DNA of 64,000 nucleotides from Aureibaculum marinum (GCF_003813905.1 NZ_RPFJ01000002.1:124001-188000), one strand, 5' to 3'; shown: positions 7,009 through 18,049, numbered from the stretch's first letter. Notes: generated by a model not told the origin, from the letters alone. Made by a program: numbers and translations.

Positions 7009-8955
7009 TTATTCTACTATTATAAATTCACTACGTCTATTGGCTTGATGTTCAGATTTTGAACAAGGTACTCCGTTTGAACATTTATTAACCAATTGTG
7101 TTTCTCCATATCCTTGAGCTGTTAACCTATTTTTTGAAATACCTTCTTTTATTAAGTAATTCATTGTTGATTTTGCACGTCTTTGAGATAAAGCCATATT
7201 ATAAGCGTCACTAGCCCTACTATCTGTATGAGAACGAATATCAATTTTTAATTCAGGATACATTTTCATGGCTTCAACAATTTTTTGAAGCTCCACCTCT
7301 GCATCTGGACGAATATTAGATTTATCTAAATCAAAATAAATAATTGGAATATTTAACACTTCTGCCAAGTTTGTTCCAGTAGTAATTGTTTTATCATCTG
7401 GATCTAACTCAAAATTATGCTCTCTATCTTCTTGAAATTCTTTTGAAAAATCATCAGCACTACTATACCCTTCTCTTGTAACTTTTAAAATATAAGCAGG
7501 AGTATATGCTACGATAGTATCAAATGCTCCTTGATTATTAGTTTCTAAACTAGACACTAAGTTATTGTCTGAATCTAATACTTGAATAATTGCTTTTTCT
7601 AATGGCAACCCTGTAGATTTATCTTTAACAATTCCATGTAATTTGCTTTTAATATACACTTCTTTTATTGGGGTATTTTCAACAAAACGATAGATATCAT
7701 CATAACCTGACATATCTTCTGAACGATTAGAGCTGACATATCCCTTGCCATCTTTTACCACATATGAAATGTCATCAAAAGAGGAGTTTATTGGTTTTCC
7801 TACATTTAGCAAATTCCCTAAAAACTCTCCTTCATCATTTATTTTTAAATAAAACACATCATATCCACCTAATCCGAAATGACCATCAGAAGAAAAATAT
7901 AGGGCACCATCTTCAGCTATAAACGGGAACGATTCACGCCCTGAGGTATTTACTTTATCACCTAAATTAGTAACACTTCCAAAACTACCATCTGGATTTA
8001 TTGTTACATAATATAAATCAGTTGCTCCTTTTCCTCCTGGCCTATCAGATGCAAAATAAAGTTTATCTTCTTTTAAATTAAGTGCAGGATGAGCCGTATT
8101 AAAACCGTCTCCATTAATTGACAACTCTTCTTCATTTGCCCATTTTCCATCTTCTAAAACAGCTTTATAAATTTTTAAATGCAACAGAGCTTCACCATTT
8201 TTATCTTTTTTAGGATTGGTACGTGTAAAGTACATTGTTTTACCGTCTTTTGTAAAACATGCTGTAGACTCATGATACTTCTGATTAATACTACCTCTTA
8301 AGGCTTTAGGCTTACTAAAAACAGAATCATTAGTAACATTTACTTCATATAAATCTAAATATGGCAAACCGTCCCAAGCACTAATTCTATTTCGTAATAC
8401 TCCAGAATTTCGAGTAGAAGCAAATACCAATTTAGAAGGATTTAAAAAATTAACTCCAAAATCAACCCCAGAGGTATTAAAAGATACTTTATTTAAAGTA
8501 TAACGTCCTGAATTTTCTTCTATTAAATCTAAATATTTTTTTGCTGAAATATTTGACAATGCCTTAAAATTACCTTGTGAAAGGTATTTATTATAATAGT
8601 CTTCACCCAACTTAGAATTTCCTATTGCCTTTAAAGACTGGGCATATCTTAACATATATGTTGATGATTGCGATTCATTGAACTGAAACAACTCCTTATA
8701 CCATTTTGCAGCTTCTTTATACTTTGCATTAAAGTAGTAACTATCTGCTAAATTTTGTAATAAAGATTCTGATCGATATCCTTTTTCAGCTACTTTTTCA
8801 TAAATCTTAACAGCCTCCATATAAAACTTACTTTTAAAAGCTTCATTTGCCTTTTCTATATTTTTCTCTTGACTAAAAGACTGTAAACTCAAAAACACCA
8901 AAAAAAACACGAATATCTTAGGGCTATTTGCTTTTATTTTATACAACATTCTCAT
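7009..8955 (-). CDS. OmpA-family protein with TPR, PD40 propeller and CarboxypepD-like domains
   Basis: 648-residue envelope protein of the type found beside PorP/SprF and giant adhesins. After a signal peptide (about 1-28) come TPR-like helices (30-135), a WD40/PD40-like propeller (about 150-430; repeated DGxxLYFSSD and DLYYV motifs), a carboxypeptidase-regulatory-like beta domain (about 440-520, KDKSTGLPLEKAIIQVLD), and a C-terminal OmpA domain (about 540-648, IYFDLDKSNIRPDAEVELQK and LSQRRAKSTMNYLIKEGISK) that should bind peptidoglycan. Last gene of a three-gene cassette with the PorP/SprF-like protein and adhesin; I infer it anchors the outer-membrane complex. The next ATG two codons in (MRM) is an alternative start. 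Confidence 0.9.
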   Translation of the reverse strand: MRMLYKIKANSPKIFVFFLVFLSLQSFSQEKNIEKANEAFKSKFYMEAVKIYEKVAEKGYRSESLLQNLADSYYFNAKYKEAAKWYKELFQFNESQSSTYMLRYAQSLKAIGNSKLGEDYYNKYLSQGNFKALSNISAKKYLDLIEENSGRYTLNKVSFNTSGVDFGVNFLNPSKLVFASTRNSGVLRNRISAWDGLPYLDLYEVNVTNDSVFSKPKALRGSINQKYHESTACFTKDGKTMYFTRTNPKKDKNGEALLHLKIYKAVLEDGKWANEEELSINGDGFNTAHPALNLKEDKLYFASDRPGGKGATDLYYVTINPDGSFGSVTNLGDKVNTSGRESFPFIAEDGALYFSSDGHFGLGGYDVFYLKINDEGEFLGNLLNVGKPINSSFDDISYVVKDGKGYVSSNRSEDMSGYDDIYRFVENTPIKEVYIKSKLHGIVKDKSTGLPLEKAIIQVLDSDNNLVSSLETNNQGAFDTIVAYTPAYILKVTREGYSSADDFSKEFQEDREHNFELDPDDKTITTGTNLAEVLNIPIIYFDLDKSNIRPDAEVELQKIVEAMKMYPELKIDIRSHTDSRASDAYNMALSQRRAKSTMNYLIKEGISKNRLTAQGYGETQLVNKCSNGVPCSKSEHQANRRSEFIIVE

Positions 8956-8984
8956 TGTTTATTTTATTGATTTATTTGTTAATT

Positions 8985-9908
8985 TTAAAAGAATCTAGGA
9001 TTTACTACACCCTGATTATTTCCATCTCCTATTTCAAAGCGAAGAAAAAACTCGTGTGACCCATTACTATAATTTCCTATATCTGTTACATCATAATCGT
9101 AAGCATAGCCAAGCATAATACCATTAGTTATTTGAAAGCCAAACAAACCACTAACTGCACTATCCCAGCGGTAAGCTGCACCTAACGTAAAGCGTTCATT
9201 AAATAAAAAATTTGCAGAAAAGTCCGCAGCCAATGGAGCTCCTTTTACTCCTTTTAATAAGATGGCAGGTTTAAATTTCCAACTTGAATTTAAGTCAAAA
9301 ACATACCCCCCTATTGCATAATAATGTAGACGTTCTTTGGTAGTGCTAATAGTAACATCATCATAATGATCTGTATTTAATAAATTAGGAGCTGAAATAC
9401 CTAAATACCACTTATCTTTATTTCGTAAATAAAGCCCTATTCCTATTATTGGAGATACTTGCCCGTCTATATTATTTGAAGGACTAAAAGAAGGGTCATT
9501 TACATCATTTGGGTTTAACTGGCTAAAATCAACATCTAAAATGTTTACTCCTCCTTTCATACCAAACGACATAAACAAATCATCATCATTAAGCGGCAAT
9601 GTATATGAAACATCTGCTGCAATATTATTCTCTAAAGAAATACCTATTTTATCTTTATAAAATGAAAGTCCTAACCCTACACGATTACCTACGGGTGTGT
9701 TTAATGAAAAATTTGAAGTTTCTGGGGCTCCATTAATCCCTACCCATTGGGTTCTATACAATCCTGTTAAATTTAAAACACCACGACTTCCTGCATAAGC
9801 TGGGTTTACCGTTTGTGTATTATACATATATTGAGTGTATTGAGAGTCTTGTTGTCCCATAACTATCTGTGCAAAAGCTAAAAAAGCAATAAGCAAAGAC
9901 GTTCTCAT
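8985..9908 (-). CDS. PorP/SprF family outer-membrane protein (type IX secretion partner)
   Basis: About 307 residues. The N-terminus after the signal peptide (QQDSQYTQYMYNTQTVNPAY) is the PorP/SprF hallmark, followed by beta-barrel-like strands and a C-terminal strand ending in RF-rich residues. Family members help secrete or attach partner adhesins with gliding-type C-terminal domains. I use ATG at 9908 because a clean signal peptide (MRTSLLIAFLAFAQIVMG) starts there; an in-frame ATG at 9935 would add nine residues. The adhesin gene immediately upstream is its presumed substrate, and the OmpA-like gene follows 29 bp downstream. Confidence 0.9.
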   Translation of the reverse strand: MRTSLLIAFLAFAQIVMGQQDSQYTQYMYNTQTVNPAYAGSRGVLNLTGLYRTQWVGINGAPETSNFSLNTPVGNRVGLGLSFYKDKIGISLENNIAADVSYTLPLNDDDLFMSFGMKGGVNILDVDFSQLNPNDVNDPSFSPSNNIDGQVSPIIGIGLYLRNKDKWYLGISAPNLLNTDHYDDVTISTTKERLHYYAIGGYVFDLNSSWKFKPAILLKGVKGAPLAADFSANFLFNERFTLGAAYRWDSAVSGLFGFQITNGIMLGYAYDYDVTDIGNYSNGSHEFFLRFEIGDGNNQGVVNPRFF

Positions 9909-9947
9909 GATTTTACTATTTATATAATTTATCATTACTAGATATTA

Positions 9948-12900
9948 TTACTTATTATTATTTATATATAAGAATCCTGATTGCTCTAAAATTTCAGAAG
10001 AAACTCCATCTGCACTATATCTATATTGTATAATATAGTAGTAGTCACCTGTTGGTAATGCTTCATTTTTATTTAATGTTGCTCTTCCATTAGAATATCC
10101 TCTGAATGCTTTATCTGCATTGTTATATCCTGTTTCTGAATAGACTTCAACTCCCCAACGATTAAATATTTTTACAGTATTATCTGGAAAACAATCAATT
10201 CCATCTATCTTAAAATAATTATCATAAACACTACCATCAACATTTACTGCATTATGAATATCGGATTCGTTTATTTTACATGTTAAGTGAATAACCTGAA
10301 CATGTGTTGAAGTATTTCCACAATCGTCTGTAGCTACCCATTCTCTTACTAAATCATATTGATTAGAACAAGCACCAGACTCTTCATATTCTGAGAATGT
10401 AACTAATGCTTCACCACAATTATCAGTTGCTGTTAAGGTTTCTGCTTCAGGTATAGCACCACACAATCCGTAGATATCTTTTGGCAATTCACCTACAAAT
10501 GTTGGTGCAGTGGTATCGTCTACAGTAATAGTTTGAGTATGGCTAGTTTCATTACCGCACACATCAGTAGCTGTCCAAGTTCTTATAATTTCATAGTTAT
10601 TTGAACAATCTCCTTCTATCATTTCCTCCTCAAACAAAACAGAATTATCACTTTCTTGAGGCATAAACACAGATACAAATAACTGAGCTATACTAGCAGT
10701 TGGTTCTTCTTGTTGTGCTATTAATAAAGTGCCCGTACCGCCAAACAACTGACCTGATGTTTTAACTTTATCATCTCCAGAATTGTAAACTATATAAGGC
10801 CCAGTTAGCGTAGAAATAATATTATCATTTTCAAACATATTATTTCCGTAATAACCAGGAAATTGATATAGTTGATTTCCATCTCCAGAAAATGTTAATT
10901 TTTCTCTTGGTGTAAGATCTGGATTTCCTGATATTTGAAATATAACTGGCTCTGAGAATGTTAATGTTATTTTTCCGTTATATAGGGCAAAGCCTAAATT
11001 ATTATGTTTCACTCTTGGATTAACTGCTCCTGGAACAGCTTCTGTAGTTAGGGTTACTGTTATACCTTGGTAATAATCGATTACATCTTGTGGTGTACCA
11101 CTTTCCAATAAGTCAGTAACTAATATATCTGAAAAAATAATTCCAAAACCATCCTCATTAGAATCATAATCACTAATTATTTTATTCATATCTAAATAGT
11201 AATCATTAGCTAAATTTCTTATATCATTATCTAATACTAAAGAACACTCTGAAGGTCCAGCTGTTAAGACAGCGGCATCTGGAATATCATCAACACATTC
11301 AAGAGTTAAATCTGCTGGTAAATCTTCATTAAAGGATGGCCCCGTTTGATTATTTACTATAACCAATTGAATATCTGATACTGTTTTATTACCACATTCA
11401 TCTATTGCAACCCATCTACGTTCTATTGTATATTGCCCTATACATGTTTCATTTGTGCGTTCTTCATCCACATAAACCATAGCATTACCACAATTATCTG
11501 TTGCGGTTACTGTTGCAGCTTCTGGTATATCTTCTGTACATTCAACTATTATAGTTTCTGTTGGTGGAGTAGTATCAAAAGTTGGAGGTGTTGTATCTTG
11601 TATGGTTATGGTTTGAATACAATCTTGGGTATTTAACACCGTATTTTCTCCAGCATCTCTAACACCATTATCATTAGTATCTTCATATTCTGTTATAGTA
11701 TAAGTTCGAGTTACCACTTGGTTACAAGTTTCTGTATCTGCACTATTAGTTGCTGTAATTTCAATAACTCCACAAGAATGATTTCCTATAATACCATCTC
11801 CATTGCCTAAAGCCTCAAACTCTAGCTCTGTATATGTAGTTTGTGTTGGCAAATCACTATAACACGAAATGGTTTCAGAAGGAAATGTAGGACAAGTCAA
11901 TTCAAAAGCACAGCATTGCGGAGCAACATCTTCAACAGATACCTGATTACAACCATTAGCATCTTTAATAGTAATATTATAATCTACTCCTGCTAATATT
12001 GCTTCTGAAGTCCATGTATTTCCTACCCAAGTTCCTGGTGCACCTGTTCCTGATACAGTGTAAGGTGCCGTACCGGTTACTTCTATACTTAATGTATAAG
12101 AATTATTATCTGCGGCACAAGAACTTGAAATCGTTGAAACTGATAATTCTGGTAATATATCTACTTCCACTTCTAATCTTGATGCACTTACGCAAGATTC
12201 TGGAGATGCGGTTTGAGCTTCTGCATAATAACGTTCTCCATCTTGTAAAATAGTATTAGAAGAAAGAGCATTACCTCCGATCGCAGCATCATACCAAATT
12301 ATAGATTCTCCTGTACTGCTGGTAGCTGTCAAATCAGCAACCGTAGCTCCTTGAGACTCACAAAATTCTTGAATAGCATCACCAGAAGGCACTTTAGCCG
12401 CAGGATTTACAGTAATAGTTACTTCATCTGAAGAAGTACATCCTCCGCTTGAAGGTCTTATAACATTTACTGTATAAGTAAACGTTGTTGGAACTGTTAG
12501 TGCAGGGCCAGTGTAGTTAAATTTAGGTTGAGCACTATTCGTGTCATCTAAATAAGTTACAATACTTAAATCAGATGCTGTCCAACTATAACTATAATTG
12601 GTACTTGGAGCTATCCTACCTAACTCTAAGGTTTCAGTTTCACAAATTTCTTTATTATTACCTGCTGCACCTTCAATTAAATTTATTGAATTTACTAGTA
12701 ATTCAGAAACATTACACATACAAGGATTGTCTTCTGAAGTTATTGCCAATAACAGATTACACACTTGATTTTCTGATACTGTATATACCAATGATTGGTT
12801 TAAGGTTTCACCTACTGTAATAGCATCAGTAATGGTATTTGATGTAATTAAAACATCTCCATCCGCAGTGTTGTAAATATTATCTCCATTAGCATCATAC

Positions 12901-15900
12901 ACTAAGCTTACAATAATATCTTGAGCTGTATCTAAAGCTCCTGTATTGTTAATAGTGTAGTCAATGGTTACTTCTTCACCTGAGGTTGTTAACCTACTAT
13001 TTGCAGATACAATAGCTAAAGAAACATCTTGCTTTATAATCTCCTTAGATTCTATGCTTGATGCTGTTACGGCTTCAATAGCACAGGTTTGCCCTTCACA
13101 TGTTTGAGTTTCTCCATGAACAATTGAATTGGCAACAATATCAATAGAATCTCCACAAGAATACTCTGATGGATTTTCCATACCTATGTTAAAACTGAAT
13201 TGAGCTGTTTCTCCTGCACTTATTGGATTAGAAGTATTAAACTGAAAACGAATAGTTCTATAAGCTCCATCAACTACATCATAAAGATAAGTTGGACTGC
13301 CGTTGTTGGACAAATCAGTATAACCACCTTCATAGGTTATATTTGCAGGAACCACAACATCCACAAACTCAATCTCCTGTGTATCTGAGTTTCCTGTCAT
13401 ACTCTGAAATGTTACATTTACGGTAGTATTATTTTCACACGCCACCAAATCATCAGTGGTTGTACTTAACTTATAAATATTTGTAATATTTGGAGCTCCT
13501 GCTAAACTGATAGGGAGTGAATAAACTGAGGTAGTATTTCCAGTGCCTCCACAACCGCTAGTAGCTTCAGCACTCATACCAAATTTAGTGTTAGATATAA
13601 ATCCACAGGTTGATTTTACTTGAAAATTAAGTGTGTATTCGTTATCTAATGTATCACCATAAAAACCAATTTCTGAAAACACAACATCTAAATCCCAAAC
13701 ATATTTACCTGAAATTAATGTTGGATCTGGTATAGAAGTAATTGTACCATTATAGTTAATAGTACTACTACCATTAGCATAGTCAAGACCAGATTGAGGA
13801 GTTAAAACCACTTGATGGTTATAAGCTCTAGACTCTCCAATGTTTCTAACATTGTAGGAAATATCAATACTATTACAAAAATCTTGATCAGATGAAGGTT
13901 GCGAAGTAATTTCGCTTTCCAAAGCGATTGGTTTGTTAACCAATTCAAGGCTTGTTTGTATGATATCGCACATAAAATTACCACCATCAGACTCATAAAA
14001 CAACTCATCTCCTATAATGCTAGGATAACGTGAACAATTATTACCAACTGTTACTAACAATTCATCTGTACCACAAGTATTAAAAGTACTGACAATTCGA
14101 TAATCTTTATAGCTAAATCCAGTAATTGTACCTAATTCAACAAACCATTTACTTGAAGCCCCTACTTGAGTTAACGGATATGTTGTTCCTGTTGGGTTAC
14201 CACTAGCGTCTAATAATTCTATAGATATAGGTGTTATACCTCCTGAAGGACTTTCTATTAACAACCATGCATTTTCAATATCTTTATTAGCTCCTGAATA
14301 ATTCGTAGTATTTTCGTAACGTACATCCCACTCCGCTGTTAAACCTGTAGCTTGATAAGTACCTGTTAAAGCGGTAAATTGTTTTGATAAATTAAAGTAA
14401 TTAACTGCATGTCCTGAAGTTTCGGTATAACCAAGGTCAACAACATCATGATCTTCAGGGGCTGCATAATAATAGCGTATAAAATCTGCAGATTGACTTA
14501 TATTTTGCAGTGTATTCAGTTTACCATCGGGGACACCACAATCTGGAATAACTCTCATCTGAATACCATAATCCGACCATCTTGCATAATCATCTACCAA
14601 TGGCATTGTTCCATCGTTAACATAGGTAAACACTGTATGTGTTCCATCAAAAGAAACATCAATGGCCGAATCATCTAATGCTTGGACAACATTACCGTTT
14701 TCTTTAACAACGTTTACAGTTCCTGGTTCTAACGACCAGCGTCCAATCCATTTTTGTGAAATGCTATTGATATAAGCCGCGTGGACTTCATTAGGAAAGT
14801 TATCTTTAGCATCAAATTCTCCTCCATCAGAATAGGCAATAATCATTCTGGTATATAAAGAACTACAACCATATTGAGTTTGACCGAACCAAGTAGAATT
14901 TTTAACATCTGTTTTTTCTAAAGAGAAAACATCTAAAAGAAAACATGGCCCAAAGCCTTCTGTTCTCCATTGTCCTTTTACATTTGCTACAGGTTCGTAA
15001 TAAGAAGGAAGGTTTTCTCCTGTTTTCGTAACCAATACTACCTCTATGCTATCTCCTGTGGTAAAGGTTCCTAAAGCTGTTTGCAGAGCATCCAAATCGA
15101 TTTGCATTGTATGAATTGCTGAAGCAGAATCAAACAATTGCGTTACAGTAACATTCGTTACTGTTGTTGGAGCTCCACCTCCAAAAGGAGTTCTGGTTAC
15201 TGTAGCCGTTTGCGGATAAAAATACGGAACAGACGTATTGGTAGCTCCAGTACTCCCTGAATGCGTATAAAGGAATTCAACATAATCTTCTGTTAATGCA
15301 TTTTGAACCGTACCCTCTAAGGTGAAGGTTACTTCTTCAAAACTACGAGCTGCTTTTATATTTACATTAGGTGTCGATGCATCTGCTCTTGTACTATTAT
15401 CATCAGCAACGTGATCGTCATCGGCATCCAACCATCCAAAGCTAGTTCGTTCTACGGTAAAATTGCCACGAGCCATATTTCCATCACAAGGATTACATAA
15501 GAAATTAATAGAAGGAGTAGCTTCAAGACACCCTATTTCCATAGAAGTACACCCTGGTGTGCCCGGATTTAGAATTAACTTAACTTTCAACGGCTCATTT
15601 GTAGCTGCGGCAGCACAATCTGCAGTAACTGGTAATTTCCATATTTTTCTTGGGTCGGTTATACCTGAAATAGCAACTATATTACCTGAAACAGTTGTAT
15701 TTGTAGAAAAATCTACATCTCCAGAATTTTCTTTTCCTATTACTGGCCAATTGGTTTCATCATTAACAAAAACCAATCCAGGAGGTAATTCAAACTCCAC
15801 ATCAAAAGTACCGCCATTATCAAAAAAGGCACTATTGTAAAAATCAATTGAACCTTCATAAGAAGCATTTAAATAGGTAATATCGCCTTCAGCAATGTTA

Positions 15901-17369
15901 GGGTTATCCATATAACTATTAAAAGCCAAAGAACGGAATCTGAAAATACCAGACATAACTCCAGCCTTTGCAACATAGTTAGTGTTACCACACATATTAT
16001 CAAAAGAATAACCGCTAATCCATGTTGCGTTTCCTCCGGTATAGGCTTCACTGGTCCCAAAAGGATTGCCACAGGCTCCTGAGCCTAAATATTGGTCTTC
16101 ATTATAATCCACTTCTACGGTAATGGTAAAAGATTCGCCCTCGGGTAACTCAAAAGTTCCATCACCATTAACATCTTCTAAACCTGTACCAACACCATCA
16201 GGGTCATTGGTCACCTCGGACACCATTAAATTCCAAGAATTTAAATAAGGGCTATCAACAACATTAGTAACATCTTCTGTGCCTATTGTAGCTGAAACAA
16301 ATTGATATCTATCCGGAAATAATCCGTCATTAACTCTCGGTGTTGCATTGGTACCATCATTGGCCATACCAACAGGTAATACAATATTATAAGCAGGAGC
16401 ACTACCTGTATTTTCTACAGTAATCTCCACAATCATATTTTGGCAAATATCTAGTTTTTGCACCACGTTGTAGCTAAAATCTACAGCAGGTGTACCTGCT
16501 GGTGGACTTACTATGGCTGAGCTTGTAGCTTCTTGGCAAACCTCAAAGCTACCTCCTGGTGGAGTACAACCATAAAAAGCTTTAAGATTAGAATTTCCGT
16601 CAACGCAATCCTCAAAAATTATAGTTTCTCTAATATATATGGTTTCTCCACTGTTAAAGTACCCATCACTTCCTCCTGTAGCAGACTGAATATCTGCAGC
16701 GTCAAAAGTTAATGTGCTATTTGCACTATCAAAAGTTCCTGCTGATATCACGTTCCCCCCAGGACCATCCAATACTTCAATGGCAATAACATTTACACTG
16801 GTATTATGCTCATCTTGAAAAGTAAAAGAACTCAACTGATTGCTAACAGCTGAATTTTGTTCGATAGTTATTTCACGAGTAAAAGTAGCTCCAACATATT
16901 GCTCGGTACTACTAGGTGTAACATTTGATATTAATAAATTTGGAGTATTTAACTGACTGACAGTAACAGGTGTTGATAAACTTTCTCCGTTAAACACATA
17001 ATCAAAAACACCAGTGATATCAAAATCACAGGTTACATGAGCATTGAACCCAATAATAACAACCTCATCGTTAGCTAAGTCAATGTCAAATATAGGCTTG
17101 TTTAGATTGGAAATATCATTAACAGTTGGTATTAAAATATCTCCTGTAATTGAACCTGGTGTATAATAGGCTCCAAGAGGAAGATCTAATAATAATGTTG
17201 AACTAATATCAGCACCCGTATTATTCCCTATCTTAAATTGAAACAGTCTAGATTCACCGCATTTGTCTATTTGAGTAGGAGTAATAACTTCTTGTATAAC
17301 TTGAGCATGAATAGCAGTTGTCAAAAAACTAAACAGCAGAAACAACCTTAATAAAAACATCTTTTTCAT
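9948..17369 (-). CDS. Giant secreted adhesin with type B (gliding-type) sorting domain
   Basis: 2473 residues. A signal peptide (1-22, ending IHAQ) is followed by a long series of beta-sandwich, DUF11-like segments (to about 1560; for example ITVENTGSAPAYNIVLPVGM and VRNIGESRAYNHQVVL), PKD and Ig-like CHU_C-type modules (about 1560-1740), and Cys-rich HYR-like repeats with the pattern TATDNCG ... RxWVATDxCGN (about 1820-2375). The last 90 residues (NTVKIFNRWGVEVY, GDYYYIIQYR) are the type IX type B sorting domain. This suggests export by T9SS and a role in adhesion or gliding, as in SprB-like proteins, though it is not assignable as SprB. An insertion of about 200 residues interrupts one HYR-like repeat near 2040-2245. 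The N-terminus (ATG at 17369) is well supported. Cassette partners are the PorP/SprF and OmpA-like genes downstream. Confidence 0.9.
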   Translation of the reverse strand: MKKMFLLRLFLLFSFLTTAIHAQVIQEVITPTQIDKCGESRLFQFKIGNNTGADISSTLLLDLPLGAYYTPGSITGDILIPTVNDISNLNKPIFDIDLANDEVVIIGFNAHVTCDFDITGVFDYVFNGESLSTPVTVSQLNTPNLLISNVTPSSTEQYVGATFTREITIEQNSAVSNQLSSFTFQDEHNTSVNVIAIEVLDGPGGNVISAGTFDSANSTLTFDAADIQSATGGSDGYFNSGETIYIRETIIFEDCVDGNSNLKAFYGCTPPGGSFEVCQEATSSAIVSPPAGTPAVDFSYNVVQKLDICQNMIVEITVENTGSAPAYNIVLPVGMANDGTNATPRVNDGLFPDRYQFVSATIGTEDVTNVVDSPYLNSWNLMVSEVTNDPDGVGTGLEDVNGDGTFELPEGESFTITVEVDYNEDQYLGSGACGNPFGTSEAYTGGNATWISGYSFDNMCGNTNYVAKAGVMSGIFRFRSLAFNSYMDNPNIAEGDITYLNASYEGSIDFYNSAFFDNGGTFDVEFELPPGLVFVNDETNWPVIGKENSGDVDFSTNTTVSGNIVAISGITDPRKIWKLPVTADCAAAATNEPLKVKLILNPGTPGCTSMEIGCLEATPSINFLCNPCDGNMARGNFTVERTSFGWLDADDDHVADDNSTRADASTPNVNIKAARSFEEVTFTLEGTVQNALTEDYVEFLYTHSGSTGATNTSVPYFYPQTATVTRTPFGGGAPTTVTNVTVTQLFDSASAIHTMQIDLDALQTALGTFTTGDSIEVVLVTKTGENLPSYYEPVANVKGQWRTEGFGPCFLLDVFSLEKTDVKNSTWFGQTQYGCSSLYTRMIIAYSDGGEFDAKDNFPNEVHAAYINSISQKWIGRWSLEPGTVNVVKENGNVVQALDDSAIDVSFDGTHTVFTYVNDGTMPLVDDYARWSDYGIQMRVIPDCGVPDGKLNTLQNISQSADFIRYYYAAPEDHDVVDLGYTETSGHAVNYFNLSKQFTALTGTYQATGLTAEWDVRYENTTNYSGANKDIENAWLLIESPSGGITPISIELLDASGNPTGTTYPLTQVGASSKWFVELGTITGFSYKDYRIVSTFNTCGTDELLVTVGNNCSRYPSIIGDELFYESDGGNFMCDIIQTSLELVNKPIALESEITSQPSSDQDFCNSIDISYNVRNIGESRAYNHQVVLTPQSGLDYANGSSTINYNGTITSIPDPTLISGKYVWDLDVVFSEIGFYGDTLDNEYTLNFQVKSTCGFISNTKFGMSAEATSGCGGTGNTTSVYSLPISLAGAPNITNIYKLSTTTDDLVACENNTTVNVTFQSMTGNSDTQEIEFVDVVVPANITYEGGYTDLSNNGSPTYLYDVVDGAYRTIRFQFNTSNPISAGETAQFSFNIGMENPSEYSCGDSIDIVANSIVHGETQTCEGQTCAIEAVTASSIESKEIIKQDVSLAIVSANSRLTTSGEEVTIDYTINNTGALDTAQDIIVSLVYDANGDNIYNTADGDVLITSNTITDAITVGETLNQSLVYTVSENQVCNLLLAITSEDNPCMCNVSELLVNSINLIEGAAGNNKEICETETLELGRIAPSTNYSYSWTASDLSIVTYLDDTNSAQPKFNYTGPALTVPTTFTYTVNVIRPSSGGCTSSDEVTITVNPAAKVPSGDAIQEFCESQGATVADLTATSSTGESIIWYDAAIGGNALSSNTILQDGERYYAEAQTASPESCVSASRLEVEVDILPELSVSTISSSCAADNNSYTLSIEVTGTAPYTVSGTGAPGTWVGNTWTSEAILAGVDYNITIKDANGCNQVSVEDVAPQCCAFELTCPTFPSETISCYSDLPTQTTYTELEFEALGNGDGIIGNHSCGVIEITATNSADTETCNQVVTRTYTITEYEDTNDNGVRDAGENTVLNTQDCIQTITIQDTTPPTFDTTPPTETIIVECTEDIPEAATVTATDNCGNAMVYVDEERTNETCIGQYTIERRWVAIDECGNKTVSDIQLVIVNNQTGPSFNEDLPADLTLECVDDIPDAAVLTAGPSECSLVLDNDIRNLANDYYLDMNKIISDYDSNEDGFGIIFSDILVTDLLESGTPQDVIDYYQGITVTLTTEAVPGAVNPRVKHNNLGFALYNGKITLTFSEPVIFQISGNPDLTPREKLTFSGDGNQLYQFPGYYGNNMFENDNIISTLTGPYIVYNSGDDKVKTSGQLFGGTGTLLIAQQEEPTASIAQLFVSVFMPQESDNSVLFEEEMIEGDCSNNYEIIRTWTATDVCGNETSHTQTITVDDTTAPTFVGELPKDIYGLCGAIPEAETLTATDNCGEALVTFSEYEESGACSNQYDLVREWVATDDCGNTSTHVQVIHLTCKINESDIHNAVNVDGSVYDNYFKIDGIDCFPDNTVKIFNRWGVEVYSETGYNNADKAFRGYSNGRATLNKNEALPTGDYYYIIQYRYSADGVSSEILEQSGFLYINNNK

Positions 17370-17414
17370 CTATAAATTAATTTAATTAACATATGTTTAA
17401 TCCGTTGTACCTTA

Positions 17415-18040
17415 TTAAATAAAACTAACGACAGTATTAATGTCTTTACCAAAAATAAATTTGTTTACATAAATTTTTAAAACAGTTATTTCAGATAAAA
17501 TTCTTGTTTTGAATTCTACAAAAGTTTTGGCATAGTTAAATTTCATCGTAAATTGATAGTAAAGCAAAGAAAACAATGTTTCTATTCTTTTAATTTTATT
17601 TCTAAATACATTTGGTTGTGTCTTGTAATTATTACGATTGCTTTTCATAGGGGATGTTAGTTTCTTATTATTTATTCTTATTAAATTCAGTTAAATTTTA
17701 GTAGCAGTTAACAACTAAAAACTAAAGTGCAACTACTTGTACATATCATTTTATTTTTATGTATATAACCTCTGCTAACTTTAGATGTAGCATAAGCTGT
17801 ACACATACCTAGTAACTTATTGAATTTTTACATAGCCAAAATTCTCAGTATAAAAAACAAAGGCACTATTTTTTCGAAAAATTGGATGTGAACTTATAGA
17901 CAGTTTAGAAACCTAAAAAGGCATACTATCTGTGACGACTTAACTTTATAACTTATTAAAATCTGGAGTTAATATTAATGGATTACCATCAACATTATTA
18001 GCTAATTTTCGTCGTTATTTAGTATACATTGGATTGAATT
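17415..18040 (-). pseudogene. Decayed IS982-like transposase remnant
   Basis: A 77-codon open frame (17648-17415) reads like the C-terminus of an IS982 transposase: KRIETLFSLLYYQF, then NYAKTFVEFKTRIL and NKFIFGKDIN. The reading continues upstream of its ATG through KKLTSP before a stop. Further upstream on the same strand, broken frames give VVTDSMPF followed by VSKLS (near 17925-17895), resembling the first catalytic-Asp region, and RRKLANNV near 18010. Stops and shifts separate these parts. No terminal inverted repeats were recognised. The C-terminal match is fairly convincing from memory of the family; the upstream parts are weaker. Confidence 0.55.
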
Positions 18041-18049
18041 TTTACTGAC

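Noticed and set aside
11433-16072. Several 60-125 codon frames within the adhesin gene
   Set aside because: Shadows of the 2473-residue reading frame, without family resemblance or gaps to host them.
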